The notes beneath the pieces are model-generated. The model saw only the letters and a program-made list of their open reading frames with translations, was not told the origin of the DNA and searched no databases. Positions 8,399-16,327 of a stretch of 64,000 nt of DNA are shown here, one piece after another. The DNA is from Flammeovirgaceae bacterium. GTDB taxonomy: Bacteria; Bacteroidota; Bacteroidia; Cytophagales; Cyclobacteriaceae. A program made the position numbers and the translations under genes. The first letter of the stretch is position 1; the number at the start of each line of letters is the position of its first letter. The stretch lies in the NCBI GenBank assembly GCA_027487845.1, contig JAIYCV010000042.1, positions 186,001 to 250,000 on the forward strand. Direction: 5' to 3'.

Positions 8399-9250
8399 CT
8401 ATTGATTAACGAAGATCATGCTGATTATACCCAATAACAATATCATCTTACACAATCTACTTAACTGTTTGAAGTCATTAACCGTATCGGCACGTATCAA
8501 AAAAATAAACAACGCGCCCATGGGAAGAAACAAAAAAAACACAAAATAGGAAGCTGGCAGCCCCACAAACACTTCATTTAAAGTTATTACCAGAATGCCA
8601 AAAATAATCATTAGACCATAAATGAAAAGTTTTGTTTTTCTCATTCCCCAGACGATTGGCAGTGTCTTGCAGCCGAATGAACTATCGCCTTTAAGGTCTT
8701 CAAGGTCTTTCACTATTTCACGAAGCAACGTCATAAAAAAGGCAAAGAGAGAATACACGGTTACCAAATAGTTCTCTGCCGAGTACAAGACGTTTACTAA
8801 TTCGATTGACAAACCGATCAAAAGAGCCACCACAAAATTACCGATGAAAGGTTGGCGTTTAAGACTATTGGAATACCACCAAAGCAAAAATGACATGGAA
8901 AAGATAATCAACCCAATCTTCCAGCCCAAAAACAATGCAGTCACTACTCCGCCTATAGAAAAAAGCGTGTGTAAAAAAAGTGCCACTCTTCTGGGTATCT
9001 TCTTACCAATTACCACGCGCTCTGGTTTATTAACCAAATCAATTTTTATGTCATAGTAATCGTTAATGATATACCCAGCGGCCGCGATTAGAATAGTAGC
9101 AGATGAAAGAACAAACAAATGCCAATCGAATAGATACTCCTTTTTTAAAAGAAAACAAGCCGAGAAATACTGTGCCAATCCAATAATCATTAAGTTACCG
9201 AATCTGGTGAGACGCAGTAGAGCCGAAAATGAAAACAGTGTTGACAACAT
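8399..9250 (-). CDS. UbiA-family prenyltransferase, 283 aa
   Basis: Integral membrane prenyltransferase with about eight hydrophobic helices. Both Asp-rich Mg-diphosphate motifs are present: NDYYDIKIDLVNKPERVV and DLEDLKGDSSFG. In this phylum such proteins are often annotated as geranylgeranylglycerol-phosphate geranylgeranyltransferase-like; others attach prenyl chains to quinone head groups, and the sequence alone does not settle which. I chose ATG 9250; an in-frame TTG at 9274 would add eight residues. Four bases upstream of purN. Confidence 0.87.
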   Translation of the reverse strand: MLSTLFSFSALLRLTRFGNLMIIGLAQYFSACFLLKKEYLFDWHLFVLSSATILIAAAGYIINDYYDIKIDLVNKPERVVIGKKIPRRVALFLHTLFSIGGVVTALFLGWKIGLIIFSMSFLLWWYSNSLKRQPFIGNFVVALLIGLSIELVNVLYSAENYLVTVYSLFAFFMTLLREIVKDLEDLKGDSSFGCKTLPIVWGMRKTKLFIYGLMIIFGILVITLNEVFVGLPASYFVFFLFLPMGALFIFLIRADTVNDFKQLSRLCKMILLLGIISMIFVNQ

Positions 9251-9345
9251 TCCGTAAAGGTAATTTAAAACCAAAGAGCTTCAAGTTGCCAACATTGACT
9301 TTTTAAAATGACCAACGCAAATCAATTCTTGCTTGCGTATTGCGA

Positions 9346-11787
9346 TTAAAACTTGAACACTAACATCGCTAAATAATTTCTTCCCGCTTGGGGATAATAA
9401 TAGTTTTGGCGTGTTTCACTTCCTCCACCTAATGATCCCCAAGTATATCCATTAGACGAATATTTCACATCCAAGACATTGTTTAACAAAATGCTAAAAG
9501 AAATCTCACGAAAGCGTTTTGGTTGAATTGAATAACTAATTCTTACATCATTTACAAAATACGCATCGATCTTTCTAAACTCGTTAGATGTATTATCTAA
9601 ATATTGCTTACCCACATATTTGGCGAGCAGAGTAGCATCAAGCCCCTTTAGAATTGAATAGCTAAGGGATGAACCTGCTATTACGCTCGGAGAAAAAGAA
9701 ATGTCTGTATTAGAGTAACTTCTCTCTACGGATTTATATTCATCATATTTTATACCGTAATCGTAAAGTACTTCCGTAAAATTTTTGATCTTATTTTCGC
9801 TAAGTGTAAAATTTGCGCCTAATGTAACTTTAGGTGTTATTTTGGCAGCACCATCTAGTTCGATGCCCTGTCGATAACTATCTTCCACATTTGCACGCAC
9901 TGCACCGCCAACGTCATTCAATTTCCCTGTCAATACCAATTGATTTGTATAATCCATCAAATAATAATTAAAATTTAGCTGATATACCGATGACTTCCAC
10001 TTCCAGCCAAGTTCCAAATTTTGAAGTCCTTCTGGTTTCGGTTGTTGGTTGTTAATGGCATTTACAAAGTCATCGCGCACTGGCTCGCGATTGGCAACGC
10101 TGAAGGAGGCATAAAAAAAATCGTTGGCCGATCTTTCGAAATTTAACCCCACCTTCGGGTTAAAAAAATGGTAAGAAGCACCTACACTAAAATCAGCATC
10201 TTCTCTGCCTTTTGCAGAATAGTCGATACCTCTGTATTGCAGTTCAACAAACGCACTTAGATTGTCAATCAGTTGAACTGTATTTTTCCAATAAATATTA
10301 AAGTCGGTCTTCTTGCCGTTATTGAAGTAATATTGAAAGGGAGTCTGTATGCCAACTGCTGAAATAACCTCACCGAAGTGATCACCATCATATCGATTCA
10401 AACCTCCTCCAACAAGCGAAGTGATCTTGGCGTTTTCATATTTGAGAGAATAGGTTATGCCATAAAAATCATTTCTTAACCATCGCCTTCTTACCAAATC
10501 GCTTGAGCCAATTTTTTGCCCACCAACTAGAACGGTATCCAACCCGTATTTCAAATAAGAATCATTGTATTTGAACTCTTCAAAGTACCCTCTGCCATAG
10601 GTGTAATGCAACGCAGCATTGGCGGAAAGATAAGGATCAAATTGGTGTGAAAAGTGAAGTTGAAAATGATCTTGACAATAATTATCTACTTGGTTTTTAT
10701 AGGTATAGGTATTGAACGTTCTACTATCTGAGGTTAACAAATTAGATTTTTGAGCTTCGTCCCAGCCTTCGGCAGCAGCCGTTTCTAACATGGCGTCCGT
10801 GTCATTAGTAAGACGCGATTGCGGCACTCCGTACCAACTTTGATACGTCACTTCATTGCCACCAAAAATGATTGCTTTCAAAATTGATTTTTTGCCATAG
10901 TAGCCAGCAGTAAAATAGTAAGATTTTAAATTGGACGAAGCCCTATCGATAAACCCATCTGATTTAATGAGCGAGACCCGGGCATCCAATGTAATTTTGT
11001 TGTTGATCAATCCAGAACCAACTCCAAGCGTGTGGCGCTGGGTATTGAATGATCCATAGCTGTTGATGATATCCGCGTAAGCGCGGTCGTTTCTTGTATT
11101 GGTTTGCAAGTTGATGGAGCCTCCGAATGCCCCGGCACCGTTGGTAGAAGTACCAACCCCTCGTTGAATTTGAATACTTTGTGTTGAGCTTGCTATGTCG
11201 GGCAAATTTACCCAAAAAGTGCCTTGCGATTCGCTGTCGTTATACGGTATTCCATTAATGGTAACGTTCACTCGAGTGGCATCGCTTCCGCGGATGCGCA
11301 CACCTGTATAGCCCACACCAGCCCCCGCATCGGACGTAGTGACCACCGAAGGCGTCCAGTTCAATAGAAAGGGTACATCTTGTCCAAAGTTTTGCTTTTG
11401 AATGGCCGACTTATCAAGCGTTGTAAAAGTGGTTGGGCTTTTTTCGGTTGCCCGCGTTGCGGTAACCACAACTTCATCCGTCAGTTGCGCTTGCTCTTCG
11501 AGCAACACATCTAGTGTAGTTGATGATGTTAACTGGACGTCAAGTATTTTCTCTTTATACCCAACAAAGGTAATTCGCAGAGTAATCGCACCGGGCGAGA
11601 GACCTGTCAAATTAAAAACGCCCTCCGCTTCGCTTACTGTAAATTTCTGCGCACCTACTAGTGTAATCGATGCGCCAACCAGTGCTGTGCCGGTCTTTGC
11701 ATCACGCACTGCACCAGACAGCGTGACCTGAGCACTCGCACTCAGCGACATCGCGGCCAACGCCCCAACCACAAAAAATTTTAACAT
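9346..11787 (-). CDS. TonB-dependent outer-membrane receptor, probable thiamin transporter, 813 aa
   Basis: Domains in order: signal peptide (about 1-19, ending SASAQ), CarboxypepD_reg-like domain (about 20-100), plug (about 105-220, with IQRGVGTSTNGAGAFGGSIN) and a 22-strand beta barrel ending YLAMLVFKF, with the terminal aromatic residue typical of outer-membrane insertion. A TPP riboswitch lies in its leader (11852-11924). Known biology of TPP-controlled receptors in this phylum makes thiamin or a precursor the likely ligand. ATG 11787 is chosen over the more upstream 11817 because the latter lies inside the predicted terminator hairpin of the riboswitch and would put a polar extension before the signal peptide. 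No inner-membrane PnuT or thi gene is adjacent. Confidence 0.92.
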   Translation of the reverse strand: MLKFFVVGALAAMSLSASAQVTLSGAVRDAKTGTALVGASITLVGAQKFTVSEAEGVFNLTGLSPGAITLRITFVGYKEKILDVQLTSSTTLDVLLEEQAQLTDEVVVTATRATEKSPTTFTTLDKSAIQKQNFGQDVPFLLNWTPSVVTTSDAGAGVGYTGVRIRGSDATRVNVTINGIPYNDSESQGTFWVNLPDIASSTQSIQIQRGVGTSTNGAGAFGGSINLQTNTRNDRAYADIINSYGSFNTQRHTLGVGSGLINNKITLDARVSLIKSDGFIDRASSNLKSYYFTAGYYGKKSILKAIIFGGNEVTYQSWYGVPQSRLTNDTDAMLETAAAEGWDEAQKSNLLTSDSRTFNTYTYKNQVDNYCQDHFQLHFSHQFDPYLSANAALHYTYGRGYFEEFKYNDSYLKYGLDTVLVGGQKIGSSDLVRRRWLRNDFYGITYSLKYENAKITSLVGGGLNRYDGDHFGEVISAVGIQTPFQYYFNNGKKTDFNIYWKNTVQLIDNLSAFVELQYRGIDYSAKGREDADFSVGASYHFFNPKVGLNFERSANDFFYASFSVANREPVRDDFVNAINNQQPKPEGLQNLELGWKWKSSVYQLNFNYYLMDYTNQLVLTGKLNDVGGAVRANVEDSYRQGIELDGAAKITPKVTLGANFTLSENKIKNFTEVLYDYGIKYDEYKSVERSYSNTDISFSPSVIAGSSLSYSILKGLDATLLAKYVGKQYLDNTSNEFRKIDAYFVNDVRISYSIQPKRFREISFSILLNNVLDVKYSSNGYTWGSLGGGSETRQNYYYPQAGRNYLAMLVFKF

Positions 11788-11792
11788 GTTTT

Positions 11793-11824
11793 TAAAAAAA
11801 TTTAAACCCGCAGGCACATCGGGG
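11793..11824 (-). terminator. Possible riboswitch expression platform (terminator hairpin)
   Basis: Minus strand: CCCCGATGTGCCTGCGGG can fold into a short CCCG/CGGG stem, followed by a T-rich run (11793-11803). It lies between the TPP aptamer and the receptor ATG at 11787, so premature termination when TPP is bound is the simplest model. The stem is short, and translational control is also possible. Confidence 0.4.
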
Positions 11825-11851
11825 AACGTACCTTGCTTACAAGTTTAATTT

Positions 11852-11924
11852 GCCTCCCTTCGTCCGCATTATCGGCATCAGGTTCTATGGGTATAATCTC
11901 AGCCCGTGTATTTGGCACCCCTGC
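11852..11924 (-). ncRNA. TPP (THI-box) riboswitch aptamer
   Basis: Minus strand shows the conserved THI-element landmarks in order: GGGGTGCC, GGCTGAGAT, ACCC, GAACCTGATGCCGATAAT and GCGGACGAAGGGA. These correspond to the pyrimidine-sensing and pyrophosphate-binding arms of the TPP aptamer. It sits about 65 bases upstream of the TonB receptor start, and a TACCTTTG -7 box lies just before it. This implies that the receptor is repressed when cellular TPP is high. Confidence 0.95.
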
Positions 11925-11946
11925 TCTGAATTTCTTCAGTGCAATG

Positions 11947-11954
11947 CAAAGGTA
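11947..11954 (-). promoter_or_regulatory. Candidate -7 box for the TPP-riboswitch transcript
   Basis: TACCTTTG on the minus strand is an exact TAnnTTTG match. Transcription would begin a few bases downstream, just ahead of the aptamer. The -33 element is not clear. Confidence 0.45.
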
Positions 11955-12047
11955 GACCAGAATTCAAGATTTAAAATTCTTTATTCAAGATTTCCGAAAT
12001 CTTTTCATCAATGCTCAGATGTCGCTGCTAAATACTATTTTTATGTC

Positions 12048-12542
12048 GTGCAAAAAGCAACCATCAGCGAAAAGCATTTTGAAATAGTCTCGACCGAGGA
12101 GGGATTCTTGGTTAACAATTCCCTTGTTCAATGGGACCTTGCGAAAATCTCAAAAGGTTATTTTCATATACTTTATAATAACAAAGGCTACCGCGCTGAA
12201 GTTGTGAAGCAAGATGCCGCTGCAAAAACGGTAGTGATAAAAATCAACGGCCACAGCTATTCTGTTGAGCTTAAAGATCAGTTTGATTTGCTGCTCGAAA
12301 AAATGGGAATGAGCGCAGTTACCACTAGCAAAATCAACAACATGAAAGCACCCATGCCAGGGCTGATCATTGATTTGAAAGTGAAAATTGGCGACTCGGT
12401 AAAATCAGGCGATCAGCTTTTAGTTTTAGAAGCGATGAAAATGGAAAATATTCTAAAAGCGCAAGGCGAAGGGATCGTAAAAAATGTGAAGGTGAAGAAA
12501 GGGGATAGTGTTGAAAAAGGACAGATACTTGTAGAATTCTGA
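12048..12542 (+). CDS. Biotin/lipoyl attachment (biotin carboxyl carrier) protein, 164 aa
   Basis: The C-terminal ~75 residues form a biotinyl domain: APMPGLI, then LEAMKMEN with the biotinylated Lys, then GDSVEKGQILVEF. The N-terminal half (about 1-90) resembles the linker part of acyl-CoA carboxylase alpha-chain or BCCP-type proteins in this phylum. It probably carries CO2 for a carboxylase whose other subunits are not here. The open frame starts at ATG 11850, but that would run antisense across the riboswitch and give an atypical Cys/His/Phe-rich N-terminus. GTG 12048 gives an N-terminus (MQKATISEKHFEI) in line with the family. The true start could differ by a few codons. Confidence 0.85.
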   Translation: MQKATISEKHFEIVSTEEGFLVNNSLVQWDLAKISKGYFHILYNNKGYRAEVVKQDAAAKTVVIKINGHSYSVELKDQFDLLLEKMGMSAVTTSKINNMKAPMPGLIIDLKVKIGDSVKSGDQLLVLEAMKMENILKAQGEGIVKNVKVKKGDSVEKGQILVEF

Positions 12543-12559
12543 TCTTACAAATTCTGATC

Positions 12560-13165
12560 TCAAATTTTGTTATCCCCCGATGATGCTTCGTCAAAACTGA
12601 CCTCATCATAAATGTCTTTTAGTGATAAAGTAAGCGAAAGACTTTCAATAGTTAAGATTGTATTCACATCTGTTGTTTCCAAAAGCACCCACGAGTTATC
12701 CGTAAAGTTTCGCACATATTTCAGAATTCTATATTCAAACGATGAAATCGCCCAAAACTCTTTCAAGGAAGGAATAGAGCGGTATAACATGAACTTCTTG
12801 CCTACATCATAATCGGAAGTGGAAGGTGACAATACCTCTGCAATAAAAACTGGGTTCAACAAAGTATCAAATTGATTGTCAAGGAAATCCTCCTTACCAC
12901 AAGTAACCACAATATCAGGGTACGTGTAAAGTGTGTTAAGTGGAATGTGCAACCGCATATCGTTTGAATACGGGCGGCATCCTTTGCCTTTTAGTTTGGT
13001 AAGAAGAAATCCAAACAGATTGCCTGAGATCACATTATGAATTCTGGAAGCACCCGACATGGAAAAAACTTCTCCTTTATAAAATTCGCTTTTATAAGTC
13101 GCGTCTCGCTCTTCTTCTAAGTATTCCTTTTCTGTGATTAACTTTTTCTCTATTGCCGCTGCCAT
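12560..13165 (-). CDS. Uma2-family (DUF820) PD-(D/E)XK nuclease-like protein, copy 1, 201 aa
   Basis: Contains the Uma2 core: YPDIVVTCGK (the catalytic-type Asp) followed by PVFIAEVLSPSTSDYD (Glu and the SPST signature), then a K-containing strand near KKFMLYRSIPSLKEFW. The family has a restriction-endonuclease fold but its role is unclear; it is common in accessory regions of cyanobacteria and Bacteroidota. ATG 13165 (MAAAIEKK) is preferred over 13189 because the neighbouring paralog begins with the same MAAAIEKK sequence. The tail DEASSGDNKI differs from copy 2. Confidence 0.88.
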   Translation of the reverse strand: MAAAIEKKLITEKEYLEEERDATYKSEFYKGEVFSMSGASRIHNVISGNLFGFLLTKLKGKGCRPYSNDMRLHIPLNTLYTYPDIVVTCGKEDFLDNQFDTLLNPVFIAEVLSPSTSDYDVGKKFMLYRSIPSLKEFWAISSFEYRILKYVRNFTDNSWVLLETTDVNTILTIESLSLTLSLKDIYDEVSFDEASSGDNKI

Positions 13166-13195
13166 ATTTAAATAGGGTTGAAGCAACAAATATAC

Positions 13196-13774
13196 TCAGC
13201 CAAAACTTACCTCATCGTAGATTTCACTCACTGAAATAGTAAGCGAAAGGCTTTCGATAACCAAACTGGCGTTGATATCCGTTGTCTCAGACAGCACCCA
13301 CGAGTTATCGGTAAAGTTTCGCACGTATTTCAGAATTCGATATTCAAATGATGAAATTGCCCAAAACTCTTTCAAGGAAGGAATAGAGCGGTACAGCATA
13401 AACTTCTTGCCCACATCATAATCGGCAGTGGAAGGTGACAATACCTCTGCAATAAAAACAGGGTTTAAAAGCGTATCAAATTGATTATCTAAAAAGTCTT
13501 CTTTTCCACAAGTAACCACAATATCAGGGTACGTGTAAAGTGTGTTAAGAGGAATGTACAACCGCATGTCGTTTGAATACGGTCGGCATCCTTTGCCTTT
13601 TAACCTAGTGGATAGAAAACTTGTAAGGTTTACATTTATCACATTGTGAATTCTAGAAGCCCCCGACATGGCAAAAACTTCGCCTTTATAAAATTCACTT
13701 TTATAAGACGAGTTTCGTTCGTCCTCTAAGTATTCCTTTTCTGTGATTAACTTTTTCTCGATTGCGGCTGCCAT
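13196..13774 (-). CDS. Uma2-family (DUF820) nuclease-like protein, copy 2, 192 aa
   Basis: Very close paralog of the gene 30 bases downstream: both begin MAAAIEKKLITEKEYLE and are nearly identical through YPDIVVTCGK, FIAEVLSPST and the C-terminal half. The differences cluster around residues 45-60 (the NVLTSFLSTRLKG region) and at the C-terminus (ISVSEIYDEVSFG). The high similarity, including at DNA level, points to recent tandem duplication. A longer frame reaches 13885, but the extra 37 residues are not shared by copy 1, so ATG 13774 is chosen. Its promoter would lie between it and the divergent pyrH. Confidence 0.88.
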   Translation of the reverse strand: MAAAIEKKLITEKEYLEDERNSSYKSEFYKGEVFAMSGASRIHNVINVNLTSFLSTRLKGKGCRPYSNDMRLYIPLNTLYTYPDIVVTCGKEDFLDNQFDTLLNPVFIAEVLSPSTADYDVGKKFMLYRSIPSLKEFWAISSFEYRILKYVRNFTDNSWVLSETTDINASLVIESLSLTISVSEIYDEVSFG

Positions 13775-13926
13775 ACCAAAAGAAGTTTGACCCAACAAAT
13801 ATACAATTTTCGGTTTCTGGAAACTTCGGGCAGACCTCATTAACTCAAAAATCGTCTTAAAAATCCTTACATCCTGATGAATCAACCCCTATATTTACGG
13901 GATTTTAACCTCCAATATTTACCATT

Positions 13927-14631
13927 ATGAAGTACAAACGCATACTCCTGAAACTAAGCGGTGAAGCCCTTATGGGATCCAGAAATAGCAATATTGACCC
14001 AGCTGTGTTGGAGCAATACTGCGCGGAAGTAGCAACCTTGGTGGCAGAAAAAGTAGAATTAGCAATTGTAATTGGGGGCGGAAATATTTTTAGAGGGGGG
14101 CAAGCCGAGGCGTTGGGTATTGACAGAGTGCAAGGTGATTACATGGGCATGCTGGCAACGGTGATTAATGCCATGGCCCTGCAAAGCGCCCTTGAAAAAC
14201 ATGGTTTGTACACCCGTTTGATGGCGGGAATAAAAATGGAACAAGTGTGCGAACCCTTTATAAGAAGAAGAGCCATTCGGCATTTGGAAAAAGGTAGAAT
14301 TGTTATTTTTGGCGCAGGCATAGGCAATCCTTATTTCACTACCGATTCAACAGCTAGTTTAAGAGCCATTGAAGTGCAGGCAGAAGTAGTGTTGAAAGGC
14401 ACTCGCGTGGATGGCGTATACACGAAAGATCCGGAGAAGTTCCCTGATGCGGTTAAATACAAAACGCTTTCGTTCCAAGAAGCATACGAGAAGAATCTTA
14501 ACATAATGGACATGACCGCCTTCACGCTCTGTCAGGAAAATAAGCTTCCCATTATCGTGTTTGATATGAACACAAAAGGAAACTTATTGAAGATTGCAAA
14601 GGGCGAAGAGGCGGGCACGTTAATTAGTTGA
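13927..14631 (+). CDS. pyrH: UMP kinase, 234 aa
   Basis: Phosphorylates UMP to UDP with ATP; hexameric amino-acid-kinase fold. Motifs: KLSGEALMG near the N-terminus, GGGNIFRG (about 50-57), DRVQGDYMGMLATVINA (about 64-80), GIGNPYFTTDSTA and DGVYTKDPEK. Length is normal. In most bacteria pyrH is followed directly by frr; here a convergent AraC gene and a cupin gene are inserted between them. The stop is two bases from the AraC gene's stop. Confidence 0.97.
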   Translation: MKYKRILLKLSGEALMGSRNSNIDPAVLEQYCAEVATLVAEKVELAIVIGGGNIFRGGQAEALGIDRVQGDYMGMLATVINAMALQSALEKHGLYTRLMAGIKMEQVCEPFIRRRAIRHLEKGRIVIFGAGIGNPYFTTDSTASLRAIEVQAEVVLKGTRVDGVYTKDPEKFPDAVKYKTLSFQEAYEKNLNIMDMTAFTLCQENKLPIIVFDMNTKGNLLKIAKGEEAGTLIS

Positions 14632-14632
14632 T

Positions 14633-15484
14633 CTAGTTGATTATCTGCGAATAATAATTTTCTGAAAGCCCGAAAACTCGCTCGGGGGCTTTGTTTTCAA
14701 CCTGATGAAAGGCAACTGGCGAAAGTCCAGTAAAATCTTTGTACTCTTTCGCTAAATGCTGGTAATCTTGGTAACCGCATTCCAACGCGATTGTCAGCCA
14801 ATCAGAATCAGGAGAATTGTTCTTGAGTCGAAATGCGCGGTCAAACCTATTAATCCTACTATACAGTTTTGGATTAACTCCCGCTCGTTCTTTAAAATTC
14901 CTCTCAAATTGCTTTGCACTTAAACAGGCCTCGCTTGCCAACTCATCCAACGAAAGTTTGTTTTCTTTATTCAACAAAAGTTTACAGACAGCATCTATTG
15001 GCCTTACCTCCTTTTTCTTTTTCTTAACCAAACCCGTAACAAATCTCTCTGCAATTTCAATCATGGCGGAATAATTGTGCGCATAATAAAGTTGCTCATT
15101 TACTTCGCGTAGCTGCGAGGAAAACACTAACTCTGCATCTAGGTATTGATTGGTGAGCTCTGTTGCTGGCAATCCTGTCAAACAGTAAAGAGCACCCGGG
15201 TAAAAAACGATTTGTAAGACTAAGAATTGATGACCAATGAACCGATGGGTAACCTCTGTATGTTGCCCATATAAAACTACTGGCAAATGTTCTATCGTTC
15301 TGTTTTTCTCCACATAATGCAACTTTTCCGTATCGAAGGGATAAAACGCCAAGCAATGCTCTGGCCTGGGCGGATAAGCCTTAAAGGGCACTTGATCTTT
15401 CTTGTCGAATATTAAGTGAACAATGCGAAACACGTGCACAAATTGCCTTAGCCCTGCTGACGGTATAAAGTCCTTAAGTATCAA
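14633..15484 (-). CDS. AraC-family transcriptional regulator, 283 aa
   Basis: N-terminal ligand-sensing region (about 1-150, DUF6597-like pattern FVHVFRIVHLIF..YPPRPEHCLAFYPF) followed by a C-terminal AraC double helix-turn-helix (about 180-275). Signature segments are LSLDELASEACLSAKQFERN and ALECGYQDYQHLAKEYKDFTG, with SPVAFHQ. The only plausible start is TTG 15484; an in-frame TGA lies just upstream. It is downstream of and co-oriented with the cupin gene, so it may control it. Its 3' end contains the hairpin that appears to terminate pyrH on the opposite strand. Confidence 0.9.
   Translation of the reverse strand: MILKDFIPSAGLRQFVHVFRIVHLIFDKKDQVPFKAYPPRPEHCLAFYPFDTEKLHYVEKNRTIEHLPVVLYGQHTEVTHRFIGHQFLVLQIVFYPGALYCLTGLPATELTNQYLDAELVFSSQLREVNEQLYYAHNYSAMIEIAERFVTGLVKKKKKEVRPIDAVCKLLLNKENKLSLDELASEACLSAKQFERNFKERAGVNPKLYSRINRFDRAFRLKNNSPDSDWLTIALECGYQDYQHLAKEYKDFTGLSPVAFHQVENKAPERVFGLSENYYSQIIN
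14665..14697 (+). terminator. Probable intrinsic terminator of pyrH, inside the AraC coding end
   Basis: AAAGCCCG (14665-14672) and CGGGGGCTTTG (14683-14693) form a GC-rich stem followed by TTTTC. It lies about 35 bases beyond the pyrH stop and within the antisense AraC gene. On the minus strand the stem ends in AAAGCCC without a T run, so it would act mainly on + transcripts. Confidence 0.5.
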
Positions 15485-15523
15485 GAAATCAAAATAGATT
15501 CAAATGATGAAGGTACTTAATTA

Positions 15524-16081
15524 TTACAAGGTTAAGGGTGGACCTACTGTTTTCATTCCATGTTCTTCATGTATTTTATCTAATTGCTTTTGAGACGGAC
15601 GCTCTTTAAATGAGTTCATTAGGCTAAAAAACTCTTCCATTTTGCCGGCTGGTTGCAGAAAATAAATGAGTCGTCCCTTGTCGGATAATTGTATCCAAGT
15701 GTGAGGAATGTTTCGTGGCAAGAAAATAGTTTGCCCCGCCTTTAACTGATGCGTCTCTTGGCCCACTACAAATCGGAACTCACCCTCGGTTACAGTGAAA
15801 ATTTCGTCTTGGTAAAAGTGAATATGCAATGTAGGACCAGTTTTTTCAATACCTGTGTATTCAAATACTGAAAGCTGGCCGCCCGTATCTTGTGACGAGA
15901 TTTTCAAGTCATTGTTATTAATGCCTTTAAACATGACAACCTCCCCAAACCTGGACTTGCCAGCATCCACGATAAAAGGTGCTGGATTACTTTTCTTTTT
16001 CTCATAGGTAGAAAAAGGCGTTGCCAATGCTAGTGTGGGTAAGGTTGCCAAACCAGCCAATAAGAAATCTTTTCTTTTCAT
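15524..16081 (-). CDS. Exported cupin-domain protein, 185 aa
   Basis: N-terminus MKRKDFLLAGLATLPTLALA is a Sec- or Tat-like signal peptide. The mature part is a single cupin: THIHFYQDEIFTVTEGEFRF (box 1, with two His and a Glu) and FLPRNIPHTWIQL (box 2 His). This metal site is typical of small dioxygenases, isomerases or binding proteins; the substrate is unknown. ATG 16081 is chosen over the longer frame to 16186 because it starts exactly at the signal peptide. The gene lies 39 bases upstream of the AraC regulator on the same strand. Confidence 0.85.
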   Translation of the reverse strand: MKRKDFLLAGLATLPTLALATPFSTYEKKKSNPAPFIVDAGKSRFGEVVMFKGINNNDLKISSQDTGGQLSVFEYTGIEKTGPTLHIHFYQDEIFTVTEGEFRFVVGQETHQLKAGQTIFLPRNIPHTWIQLSDKGRLIYFLQPAGKMEEFFSLMNSFKERPSQKQLDKIHEEHGMKTVGPPLTL

Positions 16082-16098
16082 GTTTTTATAGTTATTTT

Positions 16099-16167
16099 TT
16101 AGTTGTAACATGGAATCGCTGAGATGATCATGCCGATGAGTGCATAGCATATTAATGGCGATTTCAT
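16099..16167 (-). CDS. Possible small hydrophobic peptide, 22 aa
   Basis: ATG 16167 to TAA 16099 on the minus strand encodes a 22-residue, mostly hydrophobic peptide (starting MKSPLICYALIG and containing two Cys) just upstream of the exported cupin gene. It could be a leader peptide or a small membrane protein, or chance: in 246 intergenic bases an ORF of this size is not remarkable. Confidence 0.22.
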   Translation of the reverse strand: MKSPLICYALIGMIISAIPCYN

Positions 16168-16327
16168 ATTTTTTAATTTTTATCAAAAATGATTAGAGCT
16201 TGAAGTTGAATAGTGGTAGAAAATAGACATTCTTACTAGAAATTAGCGATGCACACAAAACAACTACCCATTGAAAATACCAAAGAAAAAATCGTAATTC
16301 GTGCTTCTAAATTTGAAACACCTTGTT

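Noticed and set aside
9066-9257. Plus-strand ORF of 63 codons opposite the UbiA gene
   Set aside because: Pure antisense shadow of a strong membrane-protein gene.
11402-11731. 109-residue Ser/Thr/Val-rich plus-strand ORF
   Set aside because: Antisense of the receptor's CarboxypepD and signal region; the composition is that of a reverse-frame artefact.
13775-13885. Longer start for Uma2 copy 2 (37 extra residues)
   Set aside because: Copy 1 starts at the same MAAAIEKK sequence and has no such extension; the region is more likely promoter.
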